Of a stretch of 64,000 bases of DNA, positions 55,024-63,620 are shown piece by piece; positions within the stretch are counted from its first letter, which is position 1, and each line of letters begins with the position of its first letter. The notes below the pieces were generated by a model. The model made no database searches. It was not told where the DNA came from and saw only the letters and a list, made by a program, of their open reading frames with translations. The stretch spans positions 496,001 to 560,000 of the forward strand of contig NZ_VBUT01000003.1 of NCBI RefSeq assembly GCF_005863245.1. Direction: 5' to 3'. Both the position numbers and the translations under genes were made by a program. Source of the stretch: Nocardia cyriacigeorgica. GTDB lineage: Bacteria > Actinomycetota > Actinomycetes > Mycobacteriales > Mycobacteriaceae.

Positions 55024-56040
55024 ATGCAAGAACGCCTCGTCGATCGCCATCCGGAGGTTCCGGCGGATCAACTCGTCGCCCAGATGGTGCCGCCACCCAT
55101 GTTCGACGAGGTCAGCTTCGCCTCCTACATCCCCGATCCGAACGAACCCAGCCAGGCCGCCGCCGTGCGCAAGGCCGAGGAGTTCGCCGGGCAGGTCGCC
55201 AAGATCCACAAGGCCGCCTCGAAGAAGAGCCTGTTCGGTAAGAAGAAGCAGGTCGACGGCGCGGGCCTCTACCTCGACGGCGGCTTCGGCGTCGGCAAGA
55301 CCCACCTGCTGGCCTCGATCTTCCACAGCGCGCCCGCACCCAAATCGTTCGGCACCTTCGGCGAGCTCACCAACCTCGTCGGCGCGCTCGGCTTCACCAA
55401 CGCGGTCGAGCGGCTCAGCGCCAACAGCGTGCTGTGCATCGACGAGTTCGAGCTCGACGATCCGGGCGACACCATGCTGGTCTCGCGCCTGCTCACCGAA
55501 CTGTCGGCCAGCGGGGTGTCCATCGCGGCGACCTCCAACACCCTGCCGGGCCAGCTCGGCGAGGGCCGTTTCGCCGCACAGGACTTCATGCGCGAGATCA
55601 AGAAGCTCGGCGCCATCTTCGAGGCCGTGCGCGTCGACGGCCCCGACTACCGTCACCGCGATCTGCCGCCCGCGCCCGAACCGACCTCGCCGGACGAGCT
55701 CGCCGAACGCGCTGCCGCTACCCCCGGTTCGACGCTGGACGATTACGACGAGCTGCTGAAACATCTGAGCACCCTGCACCCGTCCAAGTACGGTGCGCTG
55801 ATCGCCGGCGTCTCTTCGGTCTACATCTCCGGCGTGCATCCGGTCACCGATCAGGCGGTGGCGCTGCGCATCGTGGTGCTGGCCGACCGGCTCTACGACG
55901 CCAGCGTGCCCGTCACGGTGTCCGGCGCCAAGCTGGACGAGATCTTCTCGCAGGAGATGCTCGATGGTGGCTACCGCAAGAAGTACCTGCGCGCGATCTC
56001 GCGTCTGCTGGCCCTGTCGCGGTTCGAAGTGACGGCCTGA
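55024..56040 (+). CDS. zapE: ZapE/AFG1-family ATPase
   Basis: A 338-residue AAA-type ATPase. Walker A is GGFGVGKTHL near 86, Walker B is LCIDEFELDD near 138, and sensor 1 is AATSNTLP. The C-terminal half has the AFG1 marker LADRLYDASVPVTVSGAKLDEIF. In Escherichia coli ZapE binds FtsZ and the family acts in division and protein quality control; mycobacteria keep the gene at the same place (Rv2670c). ATG at 55024. Confidence 0.92.
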   Translation: MQERLVDRHPEVPADQLVAQMVPPPMFDEVSFASYIPDPNEPSQAAAVRKAEEFAGQVAKIHKAASKKSLFGKKKQVDGAGLYLDGGFGVGKTHLLASIFHSAPAPKSFGTFGELTNLVGALGFTNAVERLSANSVLCIDEFELDDPGDTMLVSRLLTELSASGVSIAATSNTLPGQLGEGRFAAQDFMREIKKLGAIFEAVRVDGPDYRHRDLPPAPEPTSPDELAERAAATPGSTLDDYDELLKHLSTLHPSKYGALIAGVSSVYISGVHPVTDQAVALRIVVLADRLYDASVPVTVSGAKLDEIFSQEMLDGGYRKKYLRAISRLLALSRFEVTA

Positions 56041-56243
56041 GCCGAACGAGTGCGGTGGCGGTCGCGGAGTATCGCCACGTCGGGCCGCTGGAGCGGTCCG
56101 GATGCGACGCGGCATGATCGGCCGCGACTCGCCGAAACGGGGTTGACCGCAAGGTATCCGGCTTGGTTTGCTGGGCGGGAATTGCCGTGGGAGCCGTGGG
56201 CATAACAGGCCGGGCACCGCGCGCCGATGAGGGGAGCTTCGCC

Positions 56244-57071
56244 ATGGTCCACCGTTCCACCATGGTCGGTGACGGGCTGCGTGTGCCGATCGCACTGGTC
56301 GCCGGGTTGGCGATCGCCTTCGGGCCCACCGCCGCCGTCGCGCCCGCCGAGCCGCCGTCGGCGTCGAGCACGCTCGCCATCGACCGCTCCCTGCACCTCG
56401 AGGGCGCCCGCAATGCCCGCGACCTCGGCGGCTATCGCACCGTCGACGGTCGGACCGTGCGCCCCGGACTGGTGTTCCGAACCGATCAACTCGATCACCT
56501 CACCGCGGCGGATCTCACCGAACTGTCCAAACGCAAAGTCCGCGACGTCGACGATCTGCGCACCGTCTACGAACGCGCGCTCGCCCCGGACCGGGTCCCC
56601 GCGGGCGCACGGGCCAACTGGTACGACGTGATCGGTGGCGCGCCACTGCCGCAACTGGTCTCGAGCCTGGCCGGCGGCGCCGAGATGTATCGCGCCTTCA
56701 TCACCGCCCCCGGCGCCAACGCGGCCATCGCGTCGGTGCTGCGTGACGTCATCGAGAACGCGCAGGCCGCTGACGGAGGCGCCGTGCTGTTCCACTGCAC
56801 GGCGGGCAAGGACCGCACCGGCTGGACGGCCGCGGTCCTGCTGAGCGTGCTCGGCGTCGACCGCGCCACCGTCACCGAGGACTACCTGCTGTCGAACCGG
56901 TACCGCGGCGCCGAACCGGGCGATCTGCTCAACGGTGTCGACGCCGCCTGGCTCGATGCCGCGTTCGACCAAGCCGCTGCCAGTTATGGCAGCTTCGACA
57001 ACTACGTGCGCACCGGTCTCGGCCTGACCGACACCGAGATCGCGACCTTGAAAGCGCGCATGCTGGCCTGA
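56244..57071 (+). CDS. Secreted tyrosine/serine phosphatase (PtpB-like DSP fold)
   Basis: A 275-residue protein with a signal peptide (hydrophobic VPIALVAGLAIAFG, ending near Ala 38-40), hence exported. The phosphatase domain begins GARNARDLGGYRTVDGRTVRPGLVFRTDQL (from residue 52, landmark) and carries the P-loop HCTAGKDRTG near 193, with the catalytic Cys and the lysine typical of the M. tuberculosis PtpB class, which acts on phosphotyrosine and phosphoinositides. GGGGAG at 56231-56236 supports the ATG at 56244. It is not part of the conserved mycobacterial block at this place. Confidence 0.9.
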   Translation: MVHRSTMVGDGLRVPIALVAGLAIAFGPTAAVAPAEPPSASSTLAIDRSLHLEGARNARDLGGYRTVDGRTVRPGLVFRTDQLDHLTAADLTELSKRKVRDVDDLRTVYERALAPDRVPAGARANWYDVIGGAPLPQLVSSLAGGAEMYRAFITAPGANAAIASVLRDVIENAQAADGGAVLFHCTAGKDRTGWTAAVLLSVLGVDRATVTEDYLLSNRYRGAEPGDLLNGVDAAWLDAAFDQAAASYGSFDNYVRTGLGLTDTEIATLKARMLA

Positions 57072-57078
57072 GCCGGCC

Positions 57079-57618
57079 TCAGAACACCAGCTGCATCACG
57101 TAATCGTGGTGTACCTGGTTGCCGACGGTGAAGGTCTTGGTGCCGACGGTGTCGAAACCATGTTTGGCGTAGAAGCGTTGCGCCCGGGTGTTCTCCTGAT
57201 TCACCCCGAGCCATACCCCCGCATAGCCGTCCTCGCGAGCCCGGTCGAGCGCCGCCACCATCAACGCCGTGGACACGCCGGTCCCGTGGTGGCCCGGCAG
57301 CACATACATCTTGCTGATCTCGACCACCGGCCGCGGAGTGACCGCCGCCGCGACCTCCGGATCGGCGGGTTCGCCGCCGACCAGCATCGCGTAACCGACG
57401 ATCTCACCGCCCGCGACCGCCTTGAGCACCGTGCGCGACGGATCCGACAGGTACTCGCCGAATCGTTCGCCCGACAGCACCTCGGAGATGAAGATCTCGA
57501 TATCGTCGGCGGTCGCGCCGGGCGGGCACGCGAGCGGGAAGGTCGCCGCGGCGACATCGCTGAGTGCCTCGGCATCCCATAGTCCGGCCCGGTCCACGAT
57601 GACTGGGGTGTTGCTCAT
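57079..57618 (-). CDS. GNAT family N-acetyltransferase (Rv2669-like)
   Basis: A 179-residue acetyltransferase. Motif A is in ISKMYVLPGHHGTGVSTALM (acetyl-CoA pyrophosphate loop HHGTGVS), and motif B is in LGVNQENTRAQRFYAKHGF. The substrate is unknown; the C-terminal VGNQVHHDYVMQLVF resembles ribosomal or small-molecule acetylases. The ATG at 57618 (MSNTPV) is preferred to an upstream in-frame codon. It matches Rv2669 and closes the stretch of gene order shared with mycobacteria. Confidence 0.87.
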   Translation of the reverse strand: MSNTPVIVDRAGLWDAEALSDVAAATFPLACPPGATADDIEIFISEVLSGERFGEYLSDPSRTVLKAVAGGEIVGYAMLVGGEPADPEVAAAVTPRPVVEISKMYVLPGHHGTGVSTALMVAALDRAREDGYAGVWLGVNQENTRAQRFYAKHGFDTVGTKTFTVGNQVHHDYVMQLVF

Positions 57619-57822
57619 ATGTCCAGTACAGCACGAACCATGGCGAGTGCCCCGAGTTTGCCGGGTGTGGCACCGTGCCGACCGCAACCACCTCGCTACG
57701 TCCGGCGATCACCGTGCGCGGCTTCGCGGTGTCCGCCCGGATCGGCCCCGCCACGGGTCCTGCGGGCCCCGTGACCGGGGCTCCGCTTTGCTGGCGGGCC
57801 GCGGCGACGTAGTCTCCTGCGC

Positions 57823-59352
57823 ATGAGGAGCGGGAACCGTATCGGAATCGTCGGTGCGGGTATCGCAGGTTTGGCCTGCGCGAAAGTGCTGAGTCGGGCG
57901 GGCTTTTCGGTCGAGGTGTTCGACCGCACCCCCGACGTCGGTGGGGTATGGAGCGCCACCAGGCGTTATCCGGGCCTGCGTGCGCAGACGAGCAAGCACA
58001 CCTACCACTTCTCCGACCATCCCATGCCCGCCGACTGGCCGCGTGTGCCCGACGGGCAGCAGATGCAGGAGTACCTGGCCGGGTACGTGCGCCGGTTCGG
58101 CTTCGAGAACACCCTGCGGCTGCGCACCGAGGTGGTGGCCGCCGACCCGGTGGACGGCGGCTGGCTGCTCGAAGTTCGCGAGGGTGACGGGATCCACCGC
58201 ACCTCCTGCGATCACCTGGTGATCGCCAACGGGGTGTTCAACGAGCCCTATATGCCGTACTTCCGTGGTGAGGACGCCTATCAGGCCGGTGGCGGCGCGC
58301 TCGGACACGCCTCGCAGTTCGTCGATGTGGAGGCGGTGCGCGATCAGAACGTCGTCATCGTCGGCTACGGGCGCTCGGCCTGCGATCTGGCCGAGGCCGT
58401 CAGCCACGTCGCGGCCTCGACCACCGTGCTGGCGCGCCGCCTGACCTGGAAGCTGCCGCGCACACTGGCCAAGGGCATCGATGCCGAACGGCTGCTGCTG
58501 ACCCGGACCGGTGAGGCGCACTTCCGCCACCAGGAACCCGGCCGCTTCGAACGTTTCCTGCACGGTCCGGCGCGGTCGTTCCGGGAAAGCAATCTGGACC
58601 TGGTGCAGGCGCTGGCCGCCAAACGCCTGCGACTGGACGAGCTCGGCCTGATGCCGCAGAGCACGATCGAATCCATTGCCGACCAGTCGGTGAGCGTGGC
58701 CACCGAGGGCTTCTTCGAGCAGGTCGCCGAGGGACGCATCACCGTCCGGCGCGAAACGACGATCGCCGAACTGCATGCCGGTCCCGCCGGGCCGACGGCG
58801 ATCCTGTCCGACGGTGAACGCATCCCGGCCGATATCGTCGTCTGCGCCACCGGCTTCCAGCAGCGGGTGCCGTTCCTGACGCCCTACATCCAGCGGCAGC
58901 TGACCGACGACAACGGCAACTTCCGCCTGTACCGGCACATCCTGCCGCTCGGCGTGCCCCACCTCAGCTTCGCCGGTTACAACTCCTCGCTGATCAGCGC
59001 GCTCGGCGCCGAGGTCGCCGCGCACTGGACCGCCGCATTGCTGACCGGTGATCTGACCCTGCCCAGCGCCGAGGCCATGGCCGAACACACCGACCGCAGG
59101 CTGGCCTGGCTGCACGAGCGCACCGGTGGCAAGCACGCGCACGGCACCGCCATCGAACCGTTCGCCATCCAGAACCTCGACGATATGCTCGCCGACCTGG
59201 GGGTGAAGCTGCCACGCGGCGCGCGGGCGGCGCAGTGGGTGCGGCCCATCCGGCCGGCCGCCTACCAGGTGCTCGGCAACCGGCGCACATCCAGCGCCCC
59301 GCCGCTGAACAGTGCGCCGATAGCGCAGGACGCCTACGCCGGCGACTCCTGA
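57823..59352 (+). CDS. Flavin-containing monooxygenase
   Basis: A 509-residue FAD/NADPH monooxygenase. FAD binds at IGIVGAGIAGLACAK (GxGxxG near residue 10) and NADPH at VVIVGYGRSACDLAEA near 186. The VVCATGF motif lies near 342. GLRAQTSKHTYHFSDHPMP near 52 is typical of FMO/cyclohexanone-type enzymes. It would hydroxylate or Baeyer-Villiger-oxidise a lipophilic substrate; the substrate is unknown. The adjacent LysR gene on the same strand begins 268 bases later behind its own promoter. ATG at 57823. Confidence 0.88.
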   Translation: MRSGNRIGIVGAGIAGLACAKVLSRAGFSVEVFDRTPDVGGVWSATRRYPGLRAQTSKHTYHFSDHPMPADWPRVPDGQQMQEYLAGYVRRFGFENTLRLRTEVVAADPVDGGWLLEVREGDGIHRTSCDHLVIANGVFNEPYMPYFRGEDAYQAGGGALGHASQFVDVEAVRDQNVVIVGYGRSACDLAEAVSHVAASTTVLARRLTWKLPRTLAKGIDAERLLLTRTGEAHFRHQEPGRFERFLHGPARSFRESNLDLVQALAAKRLRLDELGLMPQSTIESIADQSVSVATEGFFEQVAEGRITVRRETTIAELHAGPAGPTAILSDGERIPADIVVCATGFQQRVPFLTPYIQRQLTDDNGNFRLYRHILPLGVPHLSFAGYNSSLISALGAEVAAHWTAALLTGDLTLPSAEAMAEHTDRRLAWLHERTGGKHAHGTAIEPFAIQNLDDMLADLGVKLPRGARAAQWVRPIRPAAYQVLGNRRTSSAPPLNSAPIAQDAYAGDS

Positions 59353-59585
59353 CGCCCGCCGGCTCGTCTGCTCCGACACCGGCCGCGGGCATGCGGCAAC
59401 CCGCGTGCGGTGCCAGGGCCTGCGGCAGCGGTTCGCCCGACTCGCGGGAGTGCCGAGATCGGCGATAGGCCGGGCACAACCGGTCGAGACGAAGATGCTG
59501 CCCTCGACCTCTGTTGCGGGGACCTCGGGCGGATCATCTGCTCGCACCCGGCCTCCTGGGCTGCGGCTTATCCGGCGCGGCAAGT

Positions 59586-59614
59586 TTGCTGCCGACTCTT
59601 GCGCTGGCGATAAT
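59586..59614 (+). promoter_or_regulatory. Sigma-70-type promoter of the LysR gene, probably leaderless
   Basis: TTGCTG (59586-59591), a 17-base spacer and GATAAT (59609-59614). The expected transcription start, six to seven bases after the -10 element, coincides with the GTG start codon at 59621. Confidence 0.65.
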
Positions 59615-59620
59615 CCGCCG

Positions 59621-60595
59621 GTGGAGTCGCTGGATATGAACCTGCTGGTCGCGCTGGACGCGTTGCTGGAAACCAACAGCGTCACGCTGGCGGCCGAACG
59701 GTTGCAGACCTCCGCACCCGCGATGAGCCGCACCCTCGCGCGCCTTCGCCGCGTGCTCGGCGATCCGCTGCTGGTACGGGCCGGACGCAACCTGGTGCCG
59801 ACCCCACGGGCGCTGGAACTGCGCCACGAGGTGAGCCGCCTCGTCGACCAAGGCCGCACGCTGCTCACTCCGCGCGCGGCCCTCGACCCGTCAACCCTCA
59901 AGCGCGGGTTCACCATCCGGGCCGGCGACGGCGTACTCGCCGAGCTGTCCGCGCCGCTGCTGGCCGCCGTACGCGCCGAGGCGCCCGGCGTCACCTTGCA
60001 CTTCGTGCCCGACACCATCGACGGTGCGGGCGCGCTGCGAGAGGGCCGGGTGGACGTCGAGGTAGGCGTCCTCGACCACACCGACCCGGAGACCGTCGTC
60101 CAGCACGTCCTGCTCGACCGCTGGATCGGCGTGGCGAGCCCGGAGCACCCGCTGATCACCGACAAGGTGACCGTCGCCGCCTATGCCGGCGCGGCGCATC
60201 TGAGCATCTCCCGGGTCGGGCGCGCCCGCGGTCCCATCGACGACCGGCTCGCCCTGCACGGACGCACCCGCCGCGTCGTCGCGACCGTCCCCGATCTGGT
60301 CACGGCGCTGCTCGCGGTGCGCGCGGGTGGACTCGTCTGCCCGGCTCCGGCCCGGCTCAGCGCGGGCCTGCTCGGCCCATTGGGGCTGTGTCCCTTCGAC
60401 ATTCCGCTGCCGTTGCCGGGCATTTCGGTGGGCATGGCATGGCATCCCCGCAACACCGCCGACAGCGGTCATCTATGGTTGCGCGGGCTGATCCGCACGA
60501 TCCTCACCCGCGGACCCGCCACCGAGGCCGATCCGGACGCGGCCGACATCACACCGCGGCGGCAGGCCGGTCGCGGGCGCGTCGCATCTGGATAA
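59621..60595 (+). CDS. LysR-family transcriptional regulator
   Basis: A 324-residue regulator. The winged helix is at about 5-65 (MNLLVALDALLETNSVTLAAERLQTSAPAMSRTLARLR, from residue 6, landmark only). A substrate-binding effector domain follows (about 95-300). The GTG at 59621 is consistent with the promoter just described; an internal ATG at 59636 gives MNLLVAL. The target may be the monooxygenase gene upstream, on the same strand, but no divergent partner is present. The ligand is unknown. Confidence 0.9.
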   Translation: MESLDMNLLVALDALLETNSVTLAAERLQTSAPAMSRTLARLRRVLGDPLLVRAGRNLVPTPRALELRHEVSRLVDQGRTLLTPRAALDPSTLKRGFTIRAGDGVLAELSAPLLAAVRAEAPGVTLHFVPDTIDGAGALREGRVDVEVGVLDHTDPETVVQHVLLDRWIGVASPEHPLITDKVTVAAYAGAAHLSISRVGRARGPIDDRLALHGRTRRVVATVPDLVTALLAVRAGGLVCPAPARLSAGLLGPLGLCPFDIPLPLPGISVGMAWHPRNTADSGHLWLRGLIRTILTRGPATEADPDAADITPRRQAGRGRVASG

Positions 60596-60688
60596 CGCCT
60601 CACGGTGAAAGGGTGGCGGGGACCGGCCGGTTGCCGCACCCTGGAAAGTGCCGGTCTGTGCCGGGCAGGTCGCTATGGGATGGGTTAG

Positions 60689-61657
60689 GTGGGTGGTCGC
60701 GTGCAGACGAAGCAGCGGACAGACAACGCGTGCGGGCGCCGGACAATCCTTGCCGAGCTGGGGATATCGGACGGACCAGGGAAAACACGGCCGGCCAGAG
60801 AGTCACCGGCGGGCTACGGGTGCGGGTGCGCACGGTGTGTCGCCGCGCAGTGGGATGTGCAGCGACTGAAGTTCTGGCTGGCCGCGCGGATGCTCGCGTT
60901 CGGCGCCGACGAGGCCGTGGTGGACCGCCGGATCGGCTCGGTGACCGTAGACGTCTACTGGCGTAAAGGTGACAGCCAGTACGCCATCGAGGTGCGCACC
61001 GGACCGCTGACTCAGGAACTGGCGCAGGCACATACGGACCGGTTGCGGGCCATCGGCTTCGCCGGAGTGCTGTGGTTGTGCGCGCCCGGTTTCTGGGTGG
61101 CGCAGCTGCCCGCACTCGGTATCGAGGACCTCGAACCCAACGCTTGCGACTATCGCACCGTCTCGGGTGTGCTGGAGCTCGGTCCCGAGGGTGTGGTGGT
61201 GCCGCGGCAGGAGCCTTACGAATTGCGAGAGTTCCTGCGTCAGTGGGTCGACGGTGAGGTCGCGTGGGGTTACCGCGACGAGTTGAGGAAGGGATGGGCA
61301 TCGGTGACCGATTGGGAGCAGCACACCAAGACGCAGGCGATGTTGATCGCCCGTCAGCGCCAGGAGCTGGTGAACCAGCGCACCGCGCTGGCGATGTCGC
61401 GGAAATCGTTGCGGGACAAGACCAAACAGATCGCCAAGCTCACCCACCGGATGGAGCGCTCGGAGCACACCGTGCAAAAGCACGCCGACGCGGTGGCCGA
61501 GGCCAATCGCAAACTCATCGACCAGCAGCGCTCCGAGCGTGCGCTGCGTGCCGCGATCGGCCGATTGCATCAGACGATCAATCAATGGCAGCTGATCACC
61601 ATCTTCGCGATGATGCTGCTGGTGACCTTTATGACGGCGACGCTGGTGATGCGCTGA
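60689..61657 (+). CDS. CoiA-like nuclease-fold protein with coiled coil and C-terminal membrane anchor
   Basis: A 322-residue protein. Residues 45-50 hold a small Cys cluster (CGCARC). Residues 55-140 resemble the nuclease domain of competence protein CoiA: QRLKFWLAARML, then Asp88 in GSVTVDVYW, Glu101 and Arg103 in YAIEVRTGPLTQE, then FAGVLWLCAPGFW. The PD-(D/E)XK signature thus ends ExR instead of ExK, so activity is uncertain. Residues 205-297 are a long charged coiled coil. A single hydrophobic helix (302-321) ends the chain, making a tail-anchored protein with the nuclease fold in the cytosol. GTG at 60689; a second GTG lies four codons on. Its 3' end overlaps the converging gene by 29 bases. 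Confidence 0.72.
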   Translation: MGGRVQTKQRTDNACGRRTILAELGISDGPGKTRPARESPAGYGCGCARCVAAQWDVQRLKFWLAARMLAFGADEAVVDRRIGSVTVDVYWRKGDSQYAIEVRTGPLTQELAQAHTDRLRAIGFAGVLWLCAPGFWVAQLPALGIEDLEPNACDYRTVSGVLELGPEGVVVPRQEPYELREFLRQWVDGEVAWGYRDELRKGWASVTDWEQHTKTQAMLIARQRQELVNQRTALAMSRKSLRDKTKQIAKLTHRMERSEHTVQKHADAVAEANRKLIDQQRSERALRAAIGRLHQTINQWQLITIFAMMLLVTFMTATLVMR

Positions 61658-62870
61658 GCCGGTGCGAGCCGCGATCCCACGACCAGTTGTGCCGCAGCAC
61701 CGCCGCCGCGAGATCCAGCGGCGTGAGGCCGGCGTCGGCGCGTAGCTGACGCAGCGCGGCCCAGGAGGCCGCACCCTGCTCGACCAACTCGGTCAGGCGG
61801 GCATCCAGCGCGGCGTCGACGCGGCGCTCGGCCAGGTCGGCCACACCGATCGTCGAGCCGGTCCACACCAGCCAGCCCCAGCCGTTGCCGTGCGCGTAGG
61901 CGCGGGCGGCGGCGGCTCGGGCGCGGTAGTCGCGGTAGGCGACCCGGCCGAGCGGTTGTACATCGATCAGTGCGATGCGGCCGTCGGCGAGCCGGGCGGC
62001 AGCGGTGGGGAAGTGGACGCCTTCTTCGCCGTCCACCCGGTAGAGCACCGCGTCGGGGTTCTCCTGGAACGTACTGATCTGTTCGTCGGCATTGAGCACA
62101 CCCAGCAGCCGGGATTCCAGGCCGGAATCGAAGCCGACATCTCGGCCCACTTTGTCCAGGTAGAAGCGGCCGCGCCCGTCGTCGTCGCCGTCGAGGGTGC
62201 GTGCGGAGTCGGTGGGCAGGGCCGCGGGGGAGGCGGCGTCCGGCGGCCAGTCGATGCGGTCGAGCCAGGCGTGGTCGTGGCCGACGGGGAAGGGGGCGCC
62301 GTCGTGCAGCCTGGCCAGTCGGTGGTTGGTCTTCTTGCGCCAGGCGGCCAGGCGCTGCGCGACGAATCCGGAGACGCGTTTGGCGTCGGCTGCCTCGTGC
62401 CCGGCCAGCCGCAGTTTCAGGTAGGAGAGTTCGTTGGCGACGAGGTCGGTTGCGGTGACGTAGGTTTCGGTGAGCAGCGCCCGTACCAGCTGCTGGTCCT
62501 TGGCGGTGGTGGGATAGCGCTGCGCGAACTCGGCCGCGGGGAGCTCGCCCGTGAGTTTGGCCTGTCGGATGAGTTCGCCGACCGCTTTGGTGTGCAGTTG
62601 CCGGATCCGGTCCCGGGAGAAGTCGAACCGCGCCCCGATCCGGGTGAGCGTTTCCGGGCACTGGTCGCCGATCCCGAGGCGTAGTCGCAGGATTTCTGCG
62701 CCGCGTGGGCGGTCGACGGCGTAATCGTCGATCAGGCGGGCCAGGTGTTCGTCGATGTCGTCGAGGGCGAAGTTCAGGTGTTCGGCCAGGTCGTCCACCA
62801 TGCCGTCAGCGGTGTCGGCGGCATCCGGCTGCCCGGCGCCCTGCTGGTCCCGAACCTGATCTGTCGCCAC
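61629..62870 (-). CDS. Sigma-70 region-4-like HTH fused to TnsA-like nuclease-fold domain
   Basis: A 413-residue protein not assignable to a named family. Residues 50-105 resemble sigma-70 region 4 (GAEILRLRLGIG, then LTRIGARFDFSRDRIRQLHTKAVGEL), but no region 2 is present, so it is not a sigma factor. Residues 240-345 look like a PD-(D/E)XK TnsA-type fold: FDSGLESRLLGVL with Glu252, FQENPDAVLYRVDG, FPTA where PDF is usual, then DVQP (303-306) in place of ExK. Catalysis is therefore doubtful. RBS placement (AGAAGG eight bases before) favours GTG at 62870; ATG at 62876 is the alternative. It converges with the CoiA-like gene. Confidence 0.68.
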   Translation of the reverse strand: MATDQVRDQQGAGQPDAADTADGMVDDLAEHLNFALDDIDEHLARLIDDYAVDRPRGAEILRLRLGIGDQCPETLTRIGARFDFSRDRIRQLHTKAVGELIRQAKLTGELPAAEFAQRYPTTAKDQQLVRALLTETYVTATDLVANELSYLKLRLAGHEAADAKRVSGFVAQRLAAWRKKTNHRLARLHDGAPFPVGHDHAWLDRIDWPPDAASPAALPTDSARTLDGDDDGRGRFYLDKVGRDVGFDSGLESRLLGVLNADEQISTFQENPDAVLYRVDGEEGVHFPTAAARLADGRIALIDVQPLGRVAYRDYRARAAAARAYAHGNGWGWLVWTGSTIGVADLAERRVDAALDARLTELVEQGAASWAALRQLRADAGLTPLDLAAAVLRHNWSWDRGSHRLSASPASPS

Positions 62871-63024
62871 CCACATGACCTTCTGCCGTGGACCGGTCAC
62901 CCGGTCGGTTCGCCGTTGTCGGCGTCAGCCTAGCGGTGGGCACCGACGAGTTCGGCCGGCTCGATCCGCGGAGTCGGCCATCGGTTCGCGGGGAGATAGG
63001 GCAGGCAAGGCCCTGGAAAGCACG

Positions 63025-63050
63025 AAAGCCCCGGCCGGAGCCGGGACTTT
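63025..63050 (-). terminator. Terminator of the minus-strand tRNA operon
   Basis: An 11-bp stem pairs AAAGCCCCGGC (63025-63035) with 63040-63050 around four bases, with one mismatch. It lies just downstream of tRNA-Val(GAC) on the minus strand. Confidence 0.65.
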
Positions 63051-63054
63051 CATG

Positions 63055-63129
63055 TGGTGCGCGATACTGGGATTGAACCAGTGACCTCTTCCGTGTCAGG
63101 GAAGCGCTCTCCCGCTGAGCTAATCGCGC
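63055..63129 (-). tRNA. tRNA-Val (anticodon GAC)
   Basis: A complete cloverleaf on the minus strand. The acceptor stem GCGCGAT (63129-63123) pairs with ATCGCGC (63065-63059). The anticodon loop CTGACAC carries GAC between CTTCC and GGAAG. The T arm has GGTTCAATCCC. The 3' CCA is encoded (63057-63055). Confidence 0.96.
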
Positions 63130-63130
63130 G

Positions 63131-63201
63131 AGGTGGAGACGGGAATCGAACCCGTGTGCACGGCTTTGCAGGCCGTTGCCTCACCACTCGGCCACTCCAC
63201 C
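63131..63201 (-). tRNA. tRNA-Cys (anticodon GCA)
   Basis: A cloverleaf on the minus strand. The acceptor GGTGGAG (63201-63195) pairs with CTCCACC (63138-63132). The anticodon loop reads CTGCAAA. The CCA is not encoded. It follows tRNA-Gly in the same transcript. Confidence 0.96.
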
Positions 63202-63247
63202 GCGCAAAGGGGGACGGCGAATAATTATTGCCTGGCCCTACCTCTCG

Positions 63248-63320
63248 AGCGGATGACGGGATTCGAACCCGCGACCCTCACCTTGGCAAGGTGATGCGCT
63301 ACCAGCTGCGCTACATCCGC
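63248..63320 (-). tRNA. tRNA-Gly (anticodon GCC)
   Basis: A cloverleaf on the minus strand. The acceptor GCGGATG (63320-63314) pairs with CATCCGC (63255-63249). The anticodon loop has TTGCCAA. It is the first gene of the Gly-Cys-Val(GAC) operon. The CCA is not encoded. Confidence 0.96.
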
Positions 63321-63368
63321 ATTCTGCATCCCGGTGGCGGGTTGTTCGCCTCCGTGGTGCGAGACAGA

Positions 63369-63398
63369 ACATTAGCCGACGTTCGCCGTAACGTACAA
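63369..63398 (-). promoter_or_regulatory. Promoter of the tRNA-Gly-Cys-Val operon
   Basis: On the minus strand TTGTAC (63398-63393) and TAATGT (63374-63369) are separated by 18 bases, and a start near 63362 would lie about 42 bases before tRNA-Gly. Confidence 0.5.
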
Positions 63399-63620
63399 AT
63401 CCGCTGGTAGGAGGGCCCGAAATCGAATTACACGGCGGTAGTTCCGTTGCGTTGGCCGGAGGGACCCTCGCCGGTACGGAGGGTGCCGCCGGGCGTGCCC
63501 GGCCGGGTCGGTAACGCCGGCGCCGCTCGGATCGCCTGCGCCAGGTGCTGGTTCGGCCACCTCGCGCCCCGCCGGCCCGACGCGGGGACGACCGCCCGGG
63601 GGCACTGCGGGAGGGGCGAT

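Noticed and set aside
60680..60692. IdeR iron-box-like TTAGGT segment upstream of the CoiA-like gene
   Set aside because: Only one short half resembles the box; the second half-site is missing.
61629..62870. Annotation as a true sigma factor
   Set aside because: Only region 4 similarity is present; the core-binding and -10 recognition region 2 is missing.
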